Positions 7,011 through 15,872 of a stretch of DNA of 36,119 nucleotides are shown here, in pieces. The notes under the pieces were generated by a model. That model searched no databases. It saw only the letters and a program-made list of their open reading frames with translations, and was not told the origin of the DNA. The first letter of the stretch is position 1. Each line of letters begins with the position of its first letter. Both the position numbers and the translations under genes were made by a program. Origin of the DNA: CAZYQW01 sp964649825 (GTDB lineage Bacteria; Planctomycetota; B15-G4; JADJEK01); assembly GCA_964649825.1 (NCBI GenBank), contig CAZYQW010000106.1, forward strand, positions 1 through 36,119, in the 5' to 3' direction.

Positions 7011-9896
7011 TCAGCGCGCGGAACGGAGCAGAGCGAGCCGGCGGCGGATCTCGGTGGGCCAGTACGCTCCCGCCGGGAACCGGCGCTTGGCCGTCGCCTC
7101 GGCGCGCAGGAGGAGCGCCTCGGCCGCGGGGAGCAGCTCCTGGTCGCGGCGCAGCAGGGCGAGGTGCGTGAGCACGATCGCCTCTTGCGCGGAGTGCGCC
7201 CCGTACCGCCGCCCGGCCGCCGCCAGCGCACGGAACAGGATCGGCTCGGAGTCGCCGAAGCAGCCTTCGACCCGGTACGCCTGCGCGAGAGCGAGCATGA
7301 CGCCCCACGTCTCGGCGTGCTCGTCGCCCCACGTCTCGAGGCTCGCGTCGTACGCCTCGCGGAGCCGCTCGATCGCCATGGCGTTCCGGCCCTGCCGGAG
7401 GTAGACGTTGCCGAGCTCACGGTTGAGGAAAATGGTCGTGGGGTGGAGCGGGCCGAGGACGCGGAGGAAGTCGGGCCGCGCCTCCTCGCCATGGGCGGCG
7501 GCGCGATCCAACCGCTCCTGGCTGGCGTAGACCGCGAGCTGATTCGCGCGCACCGTGAACGGGTGCTCGTGGTACGCCCGGACCCCTCGATCGAACCGCT
7601 CGGCGAGATGGTCGTAGATCCGCTCCGCCTCGTCGAGGCGGCCGATACCGAGCAGCATGACGCCGTAGTTGATCTCGGTCGTCACGACGCTCTGGTGGTC
7701 GTCGCCGAGGCGGCGCCGCAACCGCTCGAGCGCGTGCGTGAAGAGTTGCTCGGCGTCGTCGAACCGGCCGATCTTCGCCAGGACCGCGGCGAGGTCGCCC
7801 TGGAGCATCAGCCCGGTCAACGAGTCCTCGCCCAGCAGGTCGGCCTGGATCTCGAGCGCGTCGCGGAGGAGCGGCTCGGCCAGGTCGTAGCGGCCCTGCT
7901 GCCGGTAGCACGTCGCCAGCCGCTGCATGGCGTCGGCCGTCTGGGGGTGGCGGTCCCCACGCTGCTCGCGATGCACGTCCAGGACGTGCTCGAGGATCGC
8001 CTTGGACTCGCACAGGTCTCCCCGCGAGCCGCGGACGAAACCGAGCCCGGCCAACGAGTCGAGGGCCACCGACGAGTCCGGACCGAGGTGGCGCGCCGCG
8101 CGGTCGGCGACGTGCTCGTACAGCGCCTCGGCCTCGGCGACGCGTCCGCTCGCGAGGTGGATCTGCGCGAGCCGGATCATCACCGCGAACGTCGTCGGGT
8201 GGTGCTCGCCGAGGCAGCGGCGCGCGAGTTCGGTGCTCCGCGCGACGTGCCGCTCGGCGACGTCGTTCTCACCGAGGCGGAACAGGGCGGCGCCGATGAC
8301 TTGATGGAGCTCCGCGCGCGCGGAGTCGTCGTCCGGGAAATGCGTCTCGACGACGTCGTACAAGCCGATCAAGACGTCGCGGACCCTGACGTCGGCGTCG
8401 AGGTCGTTCTCGTTCGTCGGCGCGGCGGCGCTGAGCACCCGGTGGACGACGAAGTCGAACATCGACCGGGCGCGGCGCACCTCCGCGTCCAACGCTCTCG
8501 CGTTCGTGGACGCTTGATGCGCGAGCGCGAACGCCGACGCGATCGCGATCGCGACCGCGGCGCCGAGCGCGGTCGCGAACCCGAGGTTGCGGCGCACCCA
8601 TTTCTTGAGTTCGGCCGCCGCGCCGTGGGCGTGCGCCTGCACGACGCGCCCCTCGAGGTAGGCGCGCAGGTCGTGGGAGAGCTCGATCATCGTCGCGTAG
8701 CGCCGTCGCGGATCCGTCGCCATTGCCTTCTCGCAGATCGAGACCAGCTCGGGCGGAGCGGACGGATTCACCGACGCGACCGGTCGGGGCGGATGGTGGT
8801 GGCTCCGGTCGTGCTCGGCGGTGGTCGGCGTCGTGCTGCCCTCGCCGTGCGGGCTGTGCCCGGCGAGGACGCGGTACAGGATCGCACCCATCGAGTAGAC
8901 GTCGGAGCGCGGGCCGACGAGGTCGCGCTCGCCGCGGGCCTGCTCCGGAGGCATGTACGCGGGCGTGCCGAGCACGTGTCCTTCCAGGGTCGCGTCCACC
9001 GGCGATCCGTGCGAGGCGGAGTCGTCGCGCCGCAGCGTGCGGACCGGCCTCTCGGCGTTCGAGCGATCGGCCCCGGACGCGTCGACGTCGCCGGGATCCG
9101 GTTCGTCGAGCACGCGCGCGAGACCCCAGTCCATCACGTACACCTCGCCGAAGCGCCCGATCATGATGTTGGACGGCTTCAGGTCGCGGTGGATGACGCC
9201 CTTCTCGTGGGCGTAGGCCACCGCCTCGCTCGCGCGCTGGAGGATCGACACGACGCGGGTCTCGTTCCATTCGCCCGCGCCTCCGTCCCCGCGGCGCTCG
9301 AGCACGGTCGCGAGGTCGCGGCCCCGGATGAGTCGCATCGTGAAATAGAGGCGGCCGCGCTCGTCGATGCCCAGGTCATGGATCGGGACGATCCCCGGAT
9401 GATCGAGCTGTCCGGTGACCTGCGCCTCCTCCACGAATCGGGCCAGCATCCGCCGGGAGCGCGGCGAGGCGAGGTCGTCGTCGGCCCGAACGCCGCGGAT
9501 CACCTTCATCGCGAGCTCGCGCTCGAGCTCGTCGTCGTGGACGCGCATCACGCGTCCCATCCCGCCGCGGGCCAGCTCGTCCTTCACCTGGTAACGATCG
9601 GCGCCGTCGACGCGCCGGCGGAGCCGCCTCAGGAGGTCGGCGACCCGCTGGCTCGGCGGGTTCGACGGCGCGTCGTGCGCGCCGGCGGCGGACGCCGGCC
9701 CGGTGTCGGGGAAGACCTCGTACGACTCCCAGTACGCGACGAGACGCCGCATCTCCGGGGCAAGGGCCGGATGCTCGGCACAGTACTCGTCGAACGTCGG
9801 GGTTCCGCGTGCGTCGAGCCGGGCGAGATACCTCGACAACGCCTCCTCGGCGGCGGGCGACACGGCGGGGCGATTCGAGTTGGTCTCACGCTTCAT
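7011..9896 (-). CDS. Membrane-anchored Ser/Thr protein kinase with TPR tail
   Basis: 961 residues from ATG 9896, which has AGGAAG upstream. Residues ~102-415 are a Hanks-type kinase: glycine loop ARGGMGRV, ATP-binding Lys131, catalytic HRDLKPSN with Asp238, DWG (256-258) in place of DFG, and an APE-like MPPEQA. The activation segment carries a ~40-residue acidic/Ser-rich insert. One membrane helix spans ~440-460. Residues ~490-960 are a long run of TPR units of the kinesin-light-chain type, probably a periplasmic partner-binding region. The N-terminal 100 residues are typical of planctomycete kinases. It probably senses an envelope partner and phosphorylates a cytoplasmic regulator. A decayed ECF sigma gene lies downstream, and the esterase gene is divergent 159 bases upstream. 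Confidence 0.93.
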   Translation of the reverse strand: MKRETNSNRPAVSPAAEEALSRYLARLDARGTPTFDEYCAEHPALAPEMRRLVAYWESYEVFPDTGPASAAGAHDAPSNPPSQRVADLLRRLRRRVDGADRYQVKDELARGGMGRVMRVHDDELERELAMKVIRGVRADDDLASPRSRRMLARFVEEAQVTGQLDHPGIVPIHDLGIDERGRLYFTMRLIRGRDLATVLERRGDGGAGEWNETRVVSILQRASEAVAYAHEKGVIHRDLKPSNIMIGRFGEVYVMDWGLARVLDEPDPGDVDASGADRSNAERPVRTLRRDDSASHGSPVDATLEGHVLGTPAYMPPEQARGERDLVGPRSDVYSMGAILYRVLAGHSPHGEGSTTPTTAEHDRSHHHPPRPVASVNPSAPPELVSICEKAMATDPRRRYATMIELSHDLRAYLEGRVVQAHAHGAAAELKKWVRRNLGFATALGAAVAIAIASAFALAHQASTNARALDAEVRRARSMFDFVVHRVLSAAAPTNENDLDADVRVRDVLIGLYDVVETHFPDDDSARAELHQVIGAALFRLGENDVAERHVARSTELARRCLGEHHPTTFAVMIRLAQIHLASGRVAEAEALYEHVADRAARHLGPDSSVALDSLAGLGFVRGSRGDLCESKAILEHVLDVHREQRGDRHPQTADAMQRLATCYRQQGRYDLAEPLLRDALEIQADLLGEDSLTGLMLQGDLAAVLAKIGRFDDAEQLFTHALERLRRRLGDDHQSVVTTEINYGVMLLGIGRLDEAERIYDHLAERFDRGVRAYHEHPFTVRANQLAVYASQERLDRAAAHGEEARPDFLRVLGPLHPTTIFLNRELGNVYLRQGRNAMAIERLREAYDASLETWGDEHAETWGVMLALAQAYRVEGCFGDSEPILFRALAAAGRRYGAHSAQEAIVLTHLALLRRDQELLPAAEALLLRAEATAKRRFPAGAYWPTEIRRRLALLRSAR

Positions 9897-9969
9897 CGTT
9901 CTTCCTGCTGCGCAGAGTCCCAGCCTACACCGATCCTCTCCGACCGCGCCGCGCCCTGATCGCAGGACG

Positions 9970-9999
9970 TTGCGGAACGCGACGGACCGCGACTAGACT
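9970..9999 (+). promoter_or_regulatory. Possible sigma70-type promoter for the esterase gene
   Basis: TTGCGG (9970-9975) and TAGACT (9994-9999) are 18 bases apart and would start transcription near 10006, about 50 bases before the ATG at 10056. The match is moderate and the background is GC-rich. Confidence 0.35.
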
Positions 10000-10055
10000 A
10001 GCTGTCTCTCGGACCGCGGAGCCGCTCTCCGTTCCCTCACGCCGGAGCCGTACCC

Positions 10056-11048
10056 ATGCGCATCGTCGTTTCGCTCGGTCTCGTCGTGCTCCTATTCGTC
10101 GCCGACCTGGCGGGGCAAGGGAGGCGAGGCTCTCGTCGAAGCGAGCCGGTGGAGCTGAAGCACTTCACCTACGAGCTCGTCACGTTCGACGCGCCGAACC
10201 TCGACGGGGCCAAGGGCGAGTTCGGGATCTACCTGCCGATCGGCTACGAGCCGGACGGCGAGCGGTGCTATCCGTGGGTCCTGTGGCTTCACGGGATGAA
10301 CGAGGACGCGGGACGGTTCCGCGACGGCGGCGGCGCGAAGGAGCTCGACATGCTCCGCGGCGAGGAGCGGATCCCGGAGTTCGTCCTCGTCGCCCCGTCG
10401 GCGCCCTCGCGGACGATCTATGCGAACGGAGAGCGTGCGGGGAACGTCGAGCGCTACATCCTCGAGGACGTCACGAAGTACGTCGAGGAGCACTACCGCG
10501 TCGCGACGGAGCGCGCGGGGCGCGCGATCATGGGCGTCAGCATGGGCGGGATGGCGGCGCTGCGGCTCGCGTTGAAGAGCCCGGATCGATACGCCACCGT
10601 CGCGGTCCATTCGGCCGCCGCCTTTCCGCCGGATCCCACCGTCCTCTCCGGCGCGAGCGCGGAGCGCGTGAAGCGATCGGTGCAGTGGCTCGGGCTCAGC
10701 GACCTGCTCGGGGACCCGATCGATCCCGAGAAGTGGGCACAGTACATTCCGTCCGCGATGGTCAAGGACATCGAGCCCGCCTCGTTGAAGAAGCTCCGCG
10801 TCTACTTCGACGCCGGCACGGAGGATCGGTACGGGTTCGGACCGCCGAACGAGGAGTTCCACGAACTGCTCGAGGAACGCAAGATCGAGCACTCGTTCTG
10901 GCTGGTCGACGGCGGCGGCCATTCGTGGGGCAGCGGATCGATGGGCGATCGGCTCGAGAAGTCGTTCTTGTTCGTGGCCGAGGGGTTTCCGAAGCCGCGC
11001 GCGGCGGAGGATGGCGCGTCGGAAGGGGCCAACGAGGGGGTTCGCTGA
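10056..11048 (+). CDS. Secreted alpha/beta-hydrolase, esterase D/PHB depolymerase type
   Basis: 330 residues from ATG 10056, with GGAG eight bases upstream. A signal peptide covers ~1-20 (ending VADLAGQ). The alpha/beta-hydrolase fold is marked by a WVLWLHGMNE oxyanion-hole strand, the nucleophile elbow GVSMGG (Ser162), a FDAGTED acid region (Asp252 or Asp257) and GGGHSWG (His289), giving a complete catalytic triad. Length and motif order fit the esterase D/feruloyl-esterase-like family that cleaves acyl esters from sugars or polymers. The substrate cannot be told from sequence. It is transcribed divergently from the kinase gene and converges on a cyclophilin gene 28 bases downstream. Confidence 0.85.
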   Translation: MRIVVSLGLVVLLFVADLAGQGRRGSRRSEPVELKHFTYELVTFDAPNLDGAKGEFGIYLPIGYEPDGERCYPWVLWLHGMNEDAGRFRDGGGAKELDMLRGEERIPEFVLVAPSAPSRTIYANGERAGNVERYILEDVTKYVEEHYRVATERAGRAIMGVSMGGMAALRLALKSPDRYATVAVHSAAAFPPDPTVLSGASAERVKRSVQWLGLSDLLGDPIDPEKWAQYIPSAMVKDIEPASLKKLRVYFDAGTEDRYGFGPPNEEFHELLEERKIEHSFWLVDGGGHSWGSGSMGDRLEKSFLFVAEGFPKPRAAEDGASEGANEGVR

Positions 11049-11052
11049 CGCG

Positions 11053-11068
11053 GCGGCGGTTTCGCCGC
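11053..11068. terminator. Short hairpin between convergent genes
   Basis: GCGGCG (11053-11058), loop GTTT, CGCCGC (11063-11068): a perfect 6-bp stem placed exactly between two convergent stop codons. A bidirectional terminator is plausible. There is no T-tract. Confidence 0.4.
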
Positions 11069-11076
11069 TGAGCGCT

Positions 11077-11805
11077 TCACGACCCGTCGACCCGGATCGT
11101 CGCGGCGAGGATCGTGAGCGGATCGAGCGGAGCTTCCGACTCGGTCTCCGTCATCTGCTCGCGGGTTTGCGCGGCGTGCTCGAACGCGGCGAGCGTGTCG
11201 GCGCCGCCTGCGACCTCGCCGAAGATCGTGAAGCCGCCGTTCCATCGCTCGGCCGGCCCGAATGTGACGAAGAACTGGCTTCCGTCGGTGCCGGGGCCGT
11301 AGTTCGCGCTGGCCACGAGGCCGGCCCGGTCGAAGACGACGTCGTCGTCGATCTCCCCCTCCAAGCGGTAGCCGGGCTCGCCGGTTCCCGTGCCGAGCGG
11401 ACAGCCTCCCTGGGCCATGAAGCCCGCGGTGACGCGGTGGAAGCCGAGCCCGTCGTAGAAGCCGGCCCGCGTGAGGTAGACGGTGCTCGCGACGTGCCGG
11501 GGCGCGACGCCGGTCAGCAGGCGGATCGCGAGCGGGCCCTTCGTGGTCTGGAGCGCCCAAGTGTACGTCGCGCCGGGAGCGAACTCGACGTGGGGCGGGG
11601 CGGGCATGCGCAAACGCCACCCCGGCGTGGTCTTGTCGATCTCCCCGGCCGCGACGGCGGCGGCGACGAACGCGTCGATCGAACCAAGTGCCGCGTCGGT
11701 GGCCGTCGCCTCCGGCGGCGCGGCGGGGTCGCGGGAGGATCCGCAGCCGATGAGCGGGACGAGGACGCACAGCCACGGCAGCACGTCGCGTCGAGACAGG
11801 AGCAT
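11077..11805 (-). CDS. Cyclophilin-type peptidyl-prolyl isomerase lipoprotein
   Basis: 242 residues from ATG 11805. The N-terminus has two Arg, a hydrophobic stretch and a lipobox LIGC, so it is probably an exported lipoprotein. From about residue 80 it carries the cyclophilin fold: FHRVTAGFMAQGG with the catalytic Arg, then SQFFVTFGP, then FTIFGEV. The length fits a single-domain bacterial cyclophilin with a linker. It would isomerise X-Pro bonds in envelope proteins during folding. It converges on the esterase gene and is divergent from the helix-hairpin-helix gene at 11984. Confidence 0.92.
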   Translation of the reverse strand: MLLSRRDVLPWLCVLVPLIGCGSSRDPAAPPEATATDAALGSIDAFVAAAVAAGEIDKTTPGWRLRMPAPPHVEFAPGATYTWALQTTKGPLAIRLLTGVAPRHVASTVYLTRAGFYDGLGFHRVTAGFMAQGGCPLGTGTGEPGYRLEGEIDDDVVFDRAGLVASANYGPGTDGSQFFVTFGPAERWNGGFTIFGEVAGGADTLAAFEHAAQTREQMTETESEAPLDPLTILAATIRVDGS

Positions 11806-11983
11806 CGCGTTCGATCCGGCGGTTCGCTGACGCGCAGATTGTAGCGAGGGCCGCGCGCGTCCGGCGGCCGGCTTGCGGCAGTGGCACGGCTGTGCTGGAA
11901 TTCGGCGCTTGGTCCGGTGCGCGCGACGAGCGACGAGCGTCTCGGCGCCGTCGTCGGCCGCGAACCCCTTCGAGGCACTCTCC

Positions 11984-12688
11984 ATGAACGCCCATCGACC
12001 GCCGATCACGGCGCTGTTCCCGCTCCTCCTGCTTCTTCTGGCCGGCTCGCTCGCCGGGCAGGTCGGCAAGAACGAGAAGGTGAAGAACCCGAACCTCGCC
12101 GGCGAGGAGGAACTCGCCGCGCTTCCCCACCTGACCGCCGAGATCGCGAAGACGATCGTCGCGCAACGTCCATTCCTGAGCATCGTCCAGCTCGACCGGC
12201 TCCTGCGCGAGTCGCTCGACGACGCGGCGCGCGCCGAGGTCTACCAGGTGCTGTTCATCCCGATCGATCTCAACGCGGCGAGCCGCGAGGAGATCCTCCT
12301 CGTGCCGGGCGTCGGCAAGCGGATGGCGCACGAGTTCGAGGAGTACCGGCCGTACAAGGCGCTCGCGCAGTTTCGCCGCGAGATCGGCAAGTACGTCGAC
12401 GAGGTCGAGGTCGCGCGGCTCGAGCAGTTCGTCTTCATCCCGCTCGACCTGAACTCCGCCACCGCGGAGGAGTTCGCCACGATCCCCGGAGTCGGGAAGC
12501 GGATGGTCCACGAGTTCATGGAGTACCGGCCGTACAAGAGCATCGAGCAGTTCCGGCGCGAGATCGGGAAGTACGTGTCGAAGGAGGAGGTCGCGCGGCT
12601 CGAACGGTACGTGCTCGTGCCGAAGGGGGTCGAGGCCCAGGAGTCCGGCGAGAAGGACCCCGAGAAGACGGAGAAGGATCCGGCGTGA
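11984..12688 (+). CDS. Secreted helix-hairpin-helix repeat protein (ComEA-like)
   Basis: 234 residues from ATG 11984. A signal peptide spans ~1-25 (poly-Leu core, ending SLAGQ). Three helix-hairpin-helix units follow: a worn one at ~36-90 and two nearly identical 60-residue units at 91-150 and 151-210, each with DLN, PGVGKRM, HEF, EYRPYK, QFRREIGKYV. About 42 of 60 residues agree between the last two. DLNxA and PGVG are the hallmarks of ComEA/PsbU-type HhH domains, which bind DNA or act as protein clamps. A charged Lys/Glu tail ends the protein. Its stop overlaps the GTG start of the next gene (GTGA), so the two are co-translated. DNA binding outside the cytoplasm is possible but unproven. 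Confidence 0.85.
   Translation: MNAHRPPITALFPLLLLLLAGSLAGQVGKNEKVKNPNLAGEEELAALPHLTAEIAKTIVAQRPFLSIVQLDRLLRESLDDAARAEVYQVLFIPIDLNAASREEILLVPGVGKRMAHEFEEYRPYKALAQFRREIGKYVDEVEVARLEQFVFIPLDLNSATAEEFATIPGVGKRMVHEFMEYRPYKSIEQFRREIGKYVSKEEVARLERYVLVPKGVEAQESGEKDPEKTEKDPA
12254..12613 (+). repeat. Tandem duplication of a 180-bp helix-hairpin-helix unit
   Basis: The segments 12254-12433 and 12434-12613 encode two exactly 60-residue units with about 70% amino-acid identity and no indels. This shows an in-frame internal duplication within the HhH protein. Confidence 0.85.
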
Positions 12689-13164
12689 CCCTGGACTCGC
12701 GGGGCGCTCGGGGTGCGCGTCCGCCGGCCCGGCTCGTCCGGGTCGTGCGCCACCTGCTGGCCGCGACGTTCCTGCTGGGCGCGGTGGGGACGTTCGCCGA
12801 GCTCCTCCTCCTCGGGCACACCGAGGGAGTCTGGCAGCTCGTGCCGATCGTGCTCCTCGGCATCGGCGCGATCGCGCTGCCTGCGGTCGCCTGGCGATCG
12901 ACGCGCGCCGCCGTGCGGGCCTTCCAGGCCCTGATGGGCCTCTTCGTCGCCAGCGGGGTGCTCGGCGTCATCCTCCACTACCGAGGCAACGTGGAGTTCG
13001 AGCTCGAGATGTACCCGACGCTCTCCGGACTCGGCCTCGTTCGCGAGGCGTTGACGGGCGCGACTCCGGTCCTGGCGCCCGGGGCGATGGCCCAGCTCGG
13101 CCTGATCGGGATCGCCCTCTCCATCGGGCTCGTCCCATCGCGCGGCAAGGGCGCCTCGGGCTGA
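12685..13164 (+). CDS. Small four-helix membrane protein, function unknown
   Basis: 159 residues from GTG 12685, which overlaps the TGA of the HhH gene. Four hydrophobic segments are visible: ~23-45, ~50-68, ~75-93 and ~120-140 (ending IGIALSIGLVP). A short loop containing HYRGNVEFELEMYP lies between helices 3 and 4. No enzymatic motif or family was recognised. Tight coupling to the HhH protein suggests they act together, perhaps with this protein as its membrane partner. The gene ends 57 bases from the convergent thioredoxin-fold/TPR gene. Confidence 0.75.
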   Translation: MTLDSRGARGARPPARLVRVVRHLLAATFLLGAVGTFAELLLLGHTEGVWQLVPIVLLGIGAIALPAVAWRSTRAAVRAFQALMGLFVASGVLGVILHYRGNVEFELEMYPTLSGLGLVREALTGATPVLAPGAMAQLGLIGIALSIGLVPSRGKGASG

Positions 13165-13221
13165 CCTCGTCGACTCTCGTCCCGGCCGCCCCGGCGGCCG
13201 AGGACGCCGGAGTCGACGCGG

Positions 13222-15528
13222 TCACGGATTCGACGACCCGCGGGCCCCACGCCCGCGGCGTGCGGGATCCCGGTCGCGGGCCGCTCCACCCGGGTCCGCC
13301 GTCTCGTAGGCCGGCAGCTCCAGGAGCGCGGGGTCGAGGTCGTCGAGGGCGGCTTGCAGCCGCTCGCGGAGGTCGTCACGCTTCGACTCGGTCAGCCGGG
13401 CGCGCACCATCTTCGCGGTGTCGACCGCCGACAGGTTCAGACCGTCGAGCGTCGCGGCCGACTCCGGGGAACGTTCGAACGAACGAAGCAGCTCCGCCAC
13501 CGCCCGGTCGTCGTCGCCGGCCTCGTACGCCACGCGTGCTCGGCCACCGAGGGCGACTGCGACGTAGTGATCGGCCGACGCGCGGGACTCGGGGTTCTTC
13601 GCGATCGCGGCTTCGTAGCGGGCGACGGCGCGGTCGTACGCGGCGAGCGCCTCGGCGTCCCGCCCACGCCGGCGGTGGAACTCGGCCGCGACGATCGACG
13701 CGTAGCCTGCGAACCACTCGAGGTTCCGCGAGGCGTCTCCGTTCGCCAGCCACCCGTCGTAGACCGACTCCAAGCCCGCGACCCCATGCTCCTCGAGCGC
13801 TCGCGTCCGCAGGCGGTCGTGCAGCTCCCACGAGTCGGGGAATCGCTCGAGACCCTCGTCGAGGATCCGCGCGGCCTGACCCTTGGCGCCGAGCCACTTC
13901 AGCCGGTCGTAGTGCCACACCACGTGCGCGTCGCTGCCGAGCGGGTGCCGCGCGAGGACGGAGCACGTGGCGTGGATGTCCGTCAGCCACTGCTTCGGCC
14001 AGTCCTCCTTCTCGCGAACCGCGTTCACGATCGAGGCCCACCGCATCCCCGCGAACAGCTCGAGCACGGCGGCTGCGTTGTAGCTCGTCGCGCCGGACGG
14101 CAGATCCTCGACCGCTCGTGCGGCGCGACGGTGCGCCTCGTCGACGTCGCCGAGCCGCGATGATGCCAGCGCGAGCGCCGCGTCCACCCGCCAACCCGTC
14201 GCGCCGAGCCGCTCCGCCTCGAGCGCGGTGTTGCGCGCGTCGATGAGGAGGAGCTGCGTCCGCTCGGCGTCGACGTCGAGGTCGAGCGCTTGGGTCAGGA
14301 ACGCCTCGGCGAGCTCGAGGTGGGAGGCGGCGTCGTCGCTCCCCAGCACTTCGTCCTGCGCGGCGATCCGCGACTCGAGCAACTGGGGCGCGATCATCGG
14401 CGCGGGCGAGTACTCGTTCTGCAGCGCGCGCGACCAGGCGTCGACGTCGACGTCGCTCGACCGGCCGGCGAGACCGGTGTGGACGACCGCGAGCGTGCGC
14501 GCGCGCGGCGAGCTCTCGCCGAGGCGCTCGAGGGCCGCGACGAGTGCCTCGCGTTCCGCCGCGTCGATCGGGGCGGCGAGCGCCTCGGAGATCAGCTCCG
14601 GGGCCGGCGCGGTCGAGTTGCTGGCCAGCGCCTCCCGCGCGAGACGGCCGAGGTCGCCATCGAGCCCGAACACGGCGAGCCGCAGCAAGTCGGCCGACGC
14701 CACGTCGCCGTGCTCGAGGGCCGCCTCGAGCAGCTTGCGCTTGAGCTCGCGGTCGCCTTCGGCGTACGCGGTCTCGACCGCGGCGCGGTCGCGGCTGTCG
14801 TGGCTCTCGACCCGCTCGAGGATCGTCTTGTCGCCGCGCACCTGCGTGATCGGCACGTTGCGGTTGGCCATCCCGTCGCGGATCGTGTCGAAGACCGAGG
14901 CGGTGTCCCACGCGTAGTACACGTCGTACGTCTCCGCGCCGTCGAGCTCGACCATGACGTGGCGCGGCGCGATGCGTTTCCCGTCCATGAACTTCTCGTA
15001 GAGGAAGGGCTCGATCGAGATGTGCTCGCCGCACGTGACGCCGCCGAAGCGCGGACACGGGATCCGCCGGCCCTGCTCGTCGTAGTCGCGCGGCGTGTGC
15101 CGGTAGACGGACGCGATCACGGTGACGTACGGCTCGTAGAGCTTCGCGATCTCGGGCTGGCGGTAGCGGATCCCGGCGTAGTGCTCGCTCGCGATCTCGC
15201 CGTCCATGTTGATGCAGACGAGGATCGGACGGCCCGTCTCGCGGGACACGGCGACCGCGTCCTCCCACGTCCGCTGCCAGGTCACGAGGCACGGACGCTG
15301 CCAGTCCTCCGCGTTCGGGGCCGGCCACATCTGCTCCCGGCTGAGACCCTGCTCCTGGCGGTCGCCGAGCCGGCGTGCGTCCGGTTCCGCGCTCCGCTGC
15401 CCGCTCCGATCGTCCGTCGGTTCCTGCGAGAGCGCGAGCGGCGCGAGCCCGACGACGGCAAGGACGAGAGCGGCCGGCCAAGACGTCGTCGGGCCGAGCG
15501 CGGCACGGGTGGAATGCAGATGGGGCAC
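13222..15528 (-). CDS. Secreted thioredoxin-fold and TPR protein
   Basis: 768 residues from GTG 15528, chosen because GGAG lies eight bases upstream and a signal peptide follows directly (a hydrophobic run ending ALSQE at ~35). Residues ~85-215 look like a thioredoxin fold (PILVCINMDGE strand, helix, YVTVIASVY strand, late RHVMVELDG strand), but the redox CxxC is replaced by GEIASEHY. Cysteines at ~158 (IPCP) and ~166 (VTCGEH) could form a separate pair. The remaining ~500 residues are helical with TPR-like units, the clearest near the C-terminus. Similar two-part proteins occur in planctomycetes. The role is unknown, and an exported scaffolding or redox-related role is a guess. It is divergent from the Bat operon. 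Confidence 0.7.
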   Translation of the reverse strand: MPHLHSTRAALGPTTSWPAALVLAVVGLAPLALSQEPTDDRSGQRSAEPDARRLGDRQEQGLSREQMWPAPNAEDWQRPCLVTWQRTWEDAVAVSRETGRPILVCINMDGEIASEHYAGIRYRQPEIAKLYEPYVTVIASVYRHTPRDYDEQGRRIPCPRFGGVTCGEHISIEPFLYEKFMDGKRIAPRHVMVELDGAETYDVYYAWDTASVFDTIRDGMANRNVPITQVRGDKTILERVESHDSRDRAAVETAYAEGDRELKRKLLEAALEHGDVASADLLRLAVFGLDGDLGRLAREALASNSTAPAPELISEALAAPIDAAEREALVAALERLGESSPRARTLAVVHTGLAGRSSDVDVDAWSRALQNEYSPAPMIAPQLLESRIAAQDEVLGSDDAASHLELAEAFLTQALDLDVDAERTQLLLIDARNTALEAERLGATGWRVDAALALASSRLGDVDEAHRRAARAVEDLPSGATSYNAAAVLELFAGMRWASIVNAVREKEDWPKQWLTDIHATCSVLARHPLGSDAHVVWHYDRLKWLGAKGQAARILDEGLERFPDSWELHDRLRTRALEEHGVAGLESVYDGWLANGDASRNLEWFAGYASIVAAEFHRRRGRDAEALAAYDRAVARYEAAIAKNPESRASADHYVAVALGGRARVAYEAGDDDRAVAELLRSFERSPESAATLDGLNLSAVDTAKMVRARLTESKRDDLRERLQAALDDLDPALLELPAYETADPGGAARDRDPARRGRGARGSSNP

Positions 15529-15641
15529 GATGGGAGCTCCACGGTCGACTGAGTCACGAAACGACGATCGTAGCGAACGCCGGCGCCGGCCGAGCGCCCC
15601 TCGCGAGGAGGCGGGTTTCGACGAGAGCGCGCGGACGAATC

Positions 15642-15680
15642 GGCACGCATCTCGCGTGCCCGCGTCTCGGCGCCGAGACG
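15642..15680. promoter_or_regulatory. Two adjacent dyads upstream of the moxR-bat operon
   Basis: GGCACGC-ATCTC-GCGTGCC (15642-15660) is a perfect 7-bp hairpin. CGTCTCGGCGCCGAGACG (15663-15680) is a perfect 18-bp palindrome. They sit in the ~340-base divergent region between the thioredoxin-fold/TPR gene and moxR and could be operator sites. No clear promoter boxes were found beside them. Confidence 0.35.
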
Positions 15681-15872
15681 GCGCCGGATGGCGGCCCGTT
15701 CGTCGCGGGACGGTAACCGCGGCACCGTTCGGTGACGGCGAATCCGTCCGCTCCGGCGTCATGCGACCCGCGCGCGCGATTCGGCGCGCGTCGTGTACGC
15801 TCTCCGACCGCGTGGCAAGGGCCGATCCGGTGGGGTTCGGTCCGTCCCTCTCGAACAACAGGAGCGAGTTCC

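Noticed and set aside
12685..13164. Assignment of the small membrane protein as a competence (ComEC-like) channel because of the HhH neighbour
   Set aside because: Only ~159 residues with four helices and none of the ComEC domains; the link is context only.
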